Shown here: piece by piece, positions 6,346 to 10,458 of the stretch
Position numbering within the stretch: position 1 is the first letter of the stretch
Layout of the letters: each line of letters begins with the position of its first letter
NCBI GenBank assembly: GCA_049794535.1
Contig: JBARCX010000431.1
Location: forward strand, 1 to 10,458
Source of the DNA: JBARCX01 sp049794535
GTDB lineage: Bacteria > Pseudomonadota > Gammaproteobacteria > Xanthomonadales > Rhodanobacteraceae
DNA length: 10,458 nt
Direction of reading: 5' to 3'
Notes under the pieces: model-generated
Told to the model about the DNA's origin: nothing
What the model saw: the letters and a program-made list of their open reading frames with translations, nothing else
Database searches by the model: none
Program-made: the position numbers and the translations under genes

Positions 6346-8295
6346 TTATTTCGGCTTCAACACCTCAGCCAGCCCATCCGTTGTCCCAGGCAGACGTTTC
6401 AAATGCGGGTAGCGAAGCGGGCCGCGGTAGGGAATGTCGATCGTCGATGACTCGCCTTCGGCGTCGATGGAAAGACGGATGGGTTGGTGGAGTGAATCCG
6501 CTACCGCCGCCTTGAGGTTCTCCGTGGAAAACGTTTTGCCGTTGACGTCGACGATGTGTGTGCCGATGCTCACGCCCGCACGAAAGGCGGGGCCTTCCCA
6601 TGCAAGCGAGCGGACATTGCCCTTGGCATCCACCGTCAGGCCGATGCTGAAGGTGAGATCGGTAACGCCGTTGTCCTGCTCGCTTTGCAGAAAATAGGCG
6701 GTCGGGGTGTCGGTAAACGAAAGCGCGTATCCATTTTTCGTGAGGCCGTCCAGCAAGCCGTTGTCGTCATGGCTGTTCAACTTTTGTCGCAGGAAAGTCG
6801 CCCAGTCGCTATGGGCGATGTCATCGAGCGCTTGGCACAAGTCCGCGAACGAATAGGTGCTGGTTTCAGTGGGGTGGGTGCCCTGAAAAAAGCGATGGGC
6901 CAGATCATCCAGCGATCGGTGACCGCCACTTTTCTGGCGCAGGGTAGCGTCGACATCGAGCCAGAACAGCGGGCCTTCCAGGTAGTAGTCCTCACGCCGT
7001 TGCCAGTCGGTCCAAGTGACATGGTGGCCGGCGTCGAATACGGGGTCGAGGCTGCTGTCGGCCAGCGACTTCCACACACGGCCGCTGCGCGCCTGCATCA
7101 TCGCGGCCTCGAACGCCCACATATCCAACGTGTCCTGCTGCGAACGTTCTCCGTAACGTGCTGCTGTTACCTCGCCCCAGAACTGCGTCTGACCTTCGTA
7201 GACCCACAACAGGCTGTCGTCCGACGGCGTATTGAAATCCGGCGTCCACAGGCCTTCGGGAAGGCGATGCTTTCCGTTCCATGCGTGCACCAGCTCGTGC
7301 CAGATGAGGTCGCGGTCGAGCAGATGCGCCTGTTCATGGGTGAAGAAATCCGCCGCCAGATTGTTCTCTGCAGACGCAAGGTGCTCGACACCGCCTGGTC
7401 CGGGAAAGTCGTCGCTCAGGCTCACCAGCATGTCGTAGCGCTGCCACGGTGGTGTGCCGAAAAGTTGCTCAGTCCCTTCGACTGTCCGCTTGAAACCCGC
7501 GACGGTTGCATCAGTGATGGCGAGAGACTGCTGCGCATCTGCCAGCAGATCGAGAAATACCGGATGCGCGTCGTTCGTCAGCGGAATGCGCCGCGTGTGC
7601 AATCCTGCGTACACGGGCGAATCGACGAGCGTCTCGAGCGAAACTGGGGAAAAACGAAGTTCGTCGTCGGACGATGGACGAGTGTCCAGCGCAGTGAAAG
7701 CGGCAAAGTCGTGCGGCAATTTCAGCGTCGCGACAAACGGGATATCGCGTACGTAGTACCCGGCGGGATACAGCAGCATCGACTGCCATTGCACATTGAT
7801 CAGCGCGGGCGTCATGGATAGCGCGCCCTCGCGCGATGTCGCCGGGGACAGAAACTGGAACTGAAGGTCGAGCGTGCTTACGTCTTCAGGCACGCGAATC
7901 TGGAAGGCATACGGGTTGTACGGATCACGCACCCAGTCGAGGGGTTTGCCTGCGGCATGTATGAGCAGCCCGGCCAACCGATTGACCATGGCCGTCGGCC
8001 CGTGCGAGGCGGTTTCCCACTGCGGGTACAAAAGCGTCGTCACCGATCCTGGGGTGACAGGTATCGACTCGTGGACCTGGTAAACCTTGTGCCGTATGTC
8101 GGTGGCATCGACATCGAGTGTGATGGTGCCGGGGTAGGGGCGGTCGACGGCCTGCGGCAGGGAGGGTACTGCTGCGTTCGCCTGCGGCCCGGCGCTGCCG
8201 AATACCGGGCTCGTTGCCAGCAAGGCAAGGGCAAAGGCGTATCGCCTGTACATGGCTGACTTCTGCTGTAGGTAAACACGCAAGCTAACTCGCAC
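6346..8295 (-). CDS. Secreted M61-family metallopeptidase with C-terminal PDZ-like domain (copy 1)
   Basis: A 649-residue zinc peptidase of family M61 (glycyl aminopeptidase-like gluzincins), predicted to be periplasmic or secreted. The leader YRRYAFALALLATSPVFGSAGPQANA is followed by a beta-rich N-terminal domain (about 50-270). The catalytic domain carries HELVHAWNGK (His333, Glu334, His337) and the third zinc ligand Glu367 in YEGQTQFWG. GGVEH (301-305) and EDYY (435-438) are also present; a Tyr in the latter may assist catalysis. A PDZ-like domain covers about 545-625 (GPAFRAGVSIG, VDVNGKTF). GTG 8295 is chosen because AAGGAG (8305-8300) lies four bases upstream; ATG 8253 would give a more conventional 635-residue precursor. 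The usual WxPG motif of the N-terminal domain reads WETASH, unlike copy 2. The gene is divergent from copy 2 and ends toward the low-GC island. Confidence 0.88.
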   Translation of the reverse strand: MRVSLRVYLQQKSAMYRRYAFALALLATSPVFGSAGPQANAAVPSLPQAVDRPYPGTITLDVDATDIRHKVYQVHESIPVTPGSVTTLLYPQWETASHGPTAMVNRLAGLLIHAAGKPLDWVRDPYNPYAFQIRVPEDVSTLDLQFQFLSPATSREGALSMTPALINVQWQSMLLYPAGYYVRDIPFVATLKLPHDFAAFTALDTRPSSDDELRFSPVSLETLVDSPVYAGLHTRRIPLTNDAHPVFLDLLADAQQSLAITDATVAGFKRTVEGTEQLFGTPPWQRYDMLVSLSDDFPGPGGVEHLASAENNLAADFFTHEQAHLLDRDLIWHELVHAWNGKHRLPEGLWTPDFNTPSDDSLLWVYEGQTQFWGEVTAARYGERSQQDTLDMWAFEAAMMQARSGRVWKSLADSSLDPVFDAGHHVTWTDWQRREDYYLEGPLFWLDVDATLRQKSGGHRSLDDLAHRFFQGTHPTETSTYSFADLCQALDDIAHSDWATFLRQKLNSHDDNGLLDGLTKNGYALSFTDTPTAYFLQSEQDNGVTDLTFSIGLTVDAKGNVRSLAWEGPAFRAGVSIGTHIVDVNGKTFSTENLKAAVADSLHQPIRLSIDAEGESSTIDIPYRGPLRYPHLKRLPGTTDGLAEVLKPK

Positions 8296-8299
8296 TCAT

Positions 8300-8305
8300 C
8301 TCCTT
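8300..8305 (-). promoter_or_regulatory. Ribosome binding site deciding the GTG start of M61 copy 1
   Basis: On the minus strand AAGGAG (8305 to 8300) is followed by ATGA and then GTG 8295. The ATG right after the site is out of frame and hits a stop after four codons, so it cannot start the peptidase. A very short upstream reading frame overlapping the GTG start is therefore present. Confidence 0.5.
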
Positions 8306-8381
8306 GTCATCGGTGACCTTTGCCAGGGTCGCGAAAACCAGAATGTCAGCGATTGCATGTGTAAAAGGACATGGTTTAAGC

Positions 8382-8399
8382 GCACCCATGTCTGGGTGC
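8382..8399. promoter_or_regulatory. Perfect dyad in the gap between the two M61 genes
   Basis: GCACCCA (8382-8388), spacer TGTC, and TGGGTGC (8393-8399) form a perfect 7-bp dyad. It lies 48 bases before the copy 2 start and 86 before the copy 1 start. The right arm overlaps a GGTGC direct repeat (8395-8399 and 8403-8407). It could be an operator serving both genes or a leader hairpin of copy 2. Nearby TTGCAT (8353-8358) and TTTAAG (8375-8380), spaced 16, are a weak candidate promoter for copy 2. Confidence 0.4.
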
Positions 8400-8447
8400 A
8401 GTGGTGCTAACTTGAGCAAGTCCCCCATCTGGTTACTGGAGTCTGTG

Positions 8448-10406
8448 ATGTCCGTTGTTTCTTACGCCGGGCTGCCGGCTGGCACGCGTTTTAAGGTCGC
8501 GCGTCTTGTCGTGGCCCTATCGATCGCACTCGCGGCGGGTGCTGCAGGTGCACAAGAGACGCGCAGCGCCCAGGTGCCGTCGCCGCAGGACACGCCGTAT
8601 GCCGGCACCATCACACTCGCTGTCGATGCCAGCGACACGCGGCAGGGCATCTTCCGCGTGCACGAGACGATTCCGGTGAAGGCGGGCGAGCTGACGCTGC
8701 TGTACCCGGAGTGGATTCCAGGTGATCACTCGCCGACCGGTCCGATCGCCATGTTTGCGGGCCTCAAGCTCAGCGCCAACGGCAAGCCGCTGATGTGGAA
8801 GCGCGACAAGTACAACGTGTACGCATTCCATCTCGACGTGCCTGCCGGCGTCTCCACGATCGATGCGTCATTCCAGTACATGTCGGGCCGCACCGACAAC
8901 GAGGGGTTCGAGATCACCGACCTCATGATGGACATGGAGTGGAGCAAGGTGTCGCTGTATCCGGCGGGGTATTACACGCGCGGCATCACCTTCGCGCCCA
9001 GCGTAAAGCTGGCGCATGGCTGGCAGCTTGGCACCGCGCTGGAGACATCTTCGCAGTCCGGCGACACCACCAACTTCAAGCCGGTGACGTTCAACAACCT
9101 GGTCGATTCGCCGATCTACGCGGGTCAGTACTTCAAGCGTGTCGATCTCAACCCGGGCGGCGACGCACCGGTGCATTTGGACATCGTTGCCGACGCACCG
9201 AAGTATCTGGAGATGACACCCGAGCAGTTAGCCGTGCATCGCGCGCTGGTGACGCAGGCAGTGAAGCTGTTTGGCTCGCATCATTACGACCACTACGATT
9301 TCTTGTTCTCGTTGTCGGATGTGTTGAGCGGTAACGGCACGGAGCATCACCAGTCCAGCGAGAACGGTCTGGGCGCCGATTACTTCACCGCGTGGAGCGA
9401 CAACGCGCCGGGCCGCGACCTGCTGGCGCACGAGTACACGCATTCGTGGAACGGCAAGTTCCGCCGCCCAGCCGACCTGTGGACGCCTAACTTCAACGTG
9501 CCGATGGGCGATTCGCTGCTGTGGGTATACGAGGGGCAGACGCAGTACTGGGGTTACATACTTGCGGCGCGCAGCGGCATGTGGACGGCGCAGGATTTCC
9601 GCGATGCGTTGGCCATGGAGGCGGCCAACTACAGCATCAACCGTGAAGGTTTCCAGTGGCGCACGCTGGAAGACACCACCAACGACGCCACCGCCGCCCG
9701 CCGTTCCAGCTTGCCGTATCGCAGCTGGCAGATGAGCGAGGACTATTACAGCGGCGGGCAGATGATGTGGCTGGAGGTGGACGCCAAGCTGCGCGCTCTG
9801 ACACATGACAGCAAATCGCTGGACGATTTCGCGCGCGCGTTCTTCGGCGTCGACAACGGCAGCTACGTGACCAAGACCTACACCTTTGACGACGTGGTGG
9901 CAGCGCTGAATGGCGTGGCCAAGTACGACTGGGCGAGTTTCCTGCACGCGCACGTCGATGCGCTCAACCCACCGTTGGATGACGGCATCGCAGCCACCGG
10001 CTGGAAGCTGGTCTACACCGACAAGGAAAGCGACTACGAGAAGCAGTACAACAGCCGGCCGCAATCATCCCGCCACCTGTACAACTTCGCTTGGTCGATC
10101 GGTTTGACGATGACTGACGAAGGGCAGGTCAACGACGTGCGTTGGGACGGGCCGGCGTTCAAGGCCGGTGTCAGCACCGGCGCCACCCTGGCTGCGGTGA
10201 ACGGCAAGACCTATTCGAGCGATGTACTGAAGGACGCGATCGCCGCGGCGAAAAACAGCAAGGCGCCGATCCAGTTGTTGCTGAAATACCAGGGCGGGTT
10301 CCGTACCGTGCCGGTGGATTATCACGGCGGCCTGCAGTACCCGCATTTGGTACGCGTTGAAGGCACACCGGATTACTTGAGCGAGATCATCGCGGCGCAT
10401 AAGTAG
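8448..10406 (+). CDS. Secreted M61-family metallopeptidase with C-terminal PDZ-like domain (copy 2)
   Basis: A 652-residue M61 zinc peptidase, paralogous to the divergent copy. ATG 8448 is chosen because GGAG (8438-8441) lies six bases upstream and a clean signal peptide follows (FKVARLVVALSIALAAGAAGA, likely cut before QETRS). A TTG at 8304 in the same frame would add 48 residues that look non-coding. The N-terminal domain covers about 50-265 and retains WIPGDHSP (89-96). The zinc site is HEYTHSWNGK (His328, Glu329, His332) with Glu362 in YEGQTQYWG, at the same spacing as copy 1. EDYYSGG lies at 431-437. The PDZ-like domain at about 545-625 has GPAFKAGVSTG and AAVNGKTY. Over the 48 residues from HExxH to AAR, 33 are identical to copy 1 by hand alignment. 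M61 members cleave N-terminal residues from peptides; the substrate here is not readable. A hairpin repeat follows 18 bp after the stop. Confidence 0.92.
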   Translation: MSVVSYAGLPAGTRFKVARLVVALSIALAAGAAGAQETRSAQVPSPQDTPYAGTITLAVDASDTRQGIFRVHETIPVKAGELTLLYPEWIPGDHSPTGPIAMFAGLKLSANGKPLMWKRDKYNVYAFHLDVPAGVSTIDASFQYMSGRTDNEGFEITDLMMDMEWSKVSLYPAGYYTRGITFAPSVKLAHGWQLGTALETSSQSGDTTNFKPVTFNNLVDSPIYAGQYFKRVDLNPGGDAPVHLDIVADAPKYLEMTPEQLAVHRALVTQAVKLFGSHHYDHYDFLFSLSDVLSGNGTEHHQSSENGLGADYFTAWSDNAPGRDLLAHEYTHSWNGKFRRPADLWTPNFNVPMGDSLLWVYEGQTQYWGYILAARSGMWTAQDFRDALAMEAANYSINREGFQWRTLEDTTNDATAARRSSLPYRSWQMSEDYYSGGQMMWLEVDAKLRALTHDSKSLDDFARAFFGVDNGSYVTKTYTFDDVVAALNGVAKYDWASFLHAHVDALNPPLDDGIAATGWKLVYTDKESDYEKQYNSRPQSSRHLYNFAWSIGLTMTDEGQVNDVRWDGPAFKAGVSTGATLAAVNGKTYSSDVLKDAIAAAKNSKAPIQLLLKYQGGFRTVPVDYHGGLQYPHLVRVEGTPDYLSEIIAAHK

Positions 10407-10424
10407 GCACGCCGTGGCTCCTAG

Positions 10425-10458
10425 CCCCTCTCCCTTTGGGAGAGGGGTTGGGGTGAGG
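10425..10458. repeat. CCCCTCTCCC/GGGAGAGGGG hairpin repeat, cut by window end
   Basis: CCCCTCTCCC (10425-10434), loop TTT, and GGGAGAGGGG (10438-10447) form a perfect 10-bp stem, followed by TTGGGGTGAGG to the window end. Hairpins of this form with the same GGTTGGGGTGAGG tail are dispersed between genes in many high-GC proteobacteria, including xanthomonads. It lies 18 bp after the M61 copy 2 stop and may also stop transcription, although no T run is visible. Confidence 0.7.

Noticed and set aside
6556..7821. 421-codon open frame on the + strand
   Set aside because: It is fully antisense to M61 copy 1, whose conserved motifs prove the minus-strand reading. Long antisense frames are common in high-GC genes, and its protein shows no recognisable motif.
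8304..8447. N-terminal extension of M61 copy 2 from TTG 8304
   Set aside because: The 48 extra residues lie before a normal signal peptide and cover the divergent gap with its dyad. ATG 8448 has its own ribosome binding site.
9228..10064. 278-codon open frame on the - strand
   Set aside because: It is antisense to M61 copy 2, rich in Val, Arg and His, with no start signal or motif.

Overview
The window looks like chromosomal DNA of a high-GC gammaproteobacterium, most likely the Lysobacterales (Xanthomonadales) and within them the Rhodanobacteraceae (Dyella, Luteibacter or Rhodanobacter type). The reasons are the GC-rich coding style, the paired secreted M61 peptidases, the large DUF3857/transglutaminase-like envelope protein, and a CCCCTCTCCC/GGGAGAGGGG hairpin repeat of a kind common between genes in this group. 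This placement is inference from sequence style; no rRNA, tRNA or taxonomic marker is present.

Layout. 1-465 (+): 3' part of an unrecognised protein whose start lies outside the window, ending in a stem-loop. 600-1262 (+): MarC-family inner-membrane protein. 1319-2650 (-): MFS transporter of the metabolite:H+ symporter type, convergent with marC, with a shared terminator-like inverted repeat. 2844-5585 (+): 913-residue exported membrane protein combining DUF3857, a transglutaminase-like core with an intact Cys-His-Asp triad, and a C-terminal DUF2569-like membrane domain. 5626-6087 (+): small putative lipoprotein with a strong ribosome binding site, in a stretch of about 48% GC, well below its neighbours. 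6088-6345: AT-richer DNA with no convincing gene. 6346-8295 (-) and 8448-10406 (+): two divergently transcribed secreted M61 metallopeptidases with PDZ-like C-termini, separated by about 150 bp that holds an 18-bp dyad. 10425-10458: hairpin repeat running off the window end.

Functional theme. Apart from the unplaced first gene, every protein is predicted to be membrane-bound or exported. The right half (transglutaminase-like protein, lipoprotein, two M61 peptidases) suggests envelope or periplasmic protein/peptide processing, but nothing ties these genes into one pathway. I see no CRISPR array, transposase, integrase, phage gene, toxin-antitoxin pair or recognisable defence system. The points most worth a second look are the M61 pair with its shared regulatory gap, the three-part fusion protein, the low-GC island bracketed by a short direct repeat, and a nine-residue identity between two otherwise unrelated proteins.
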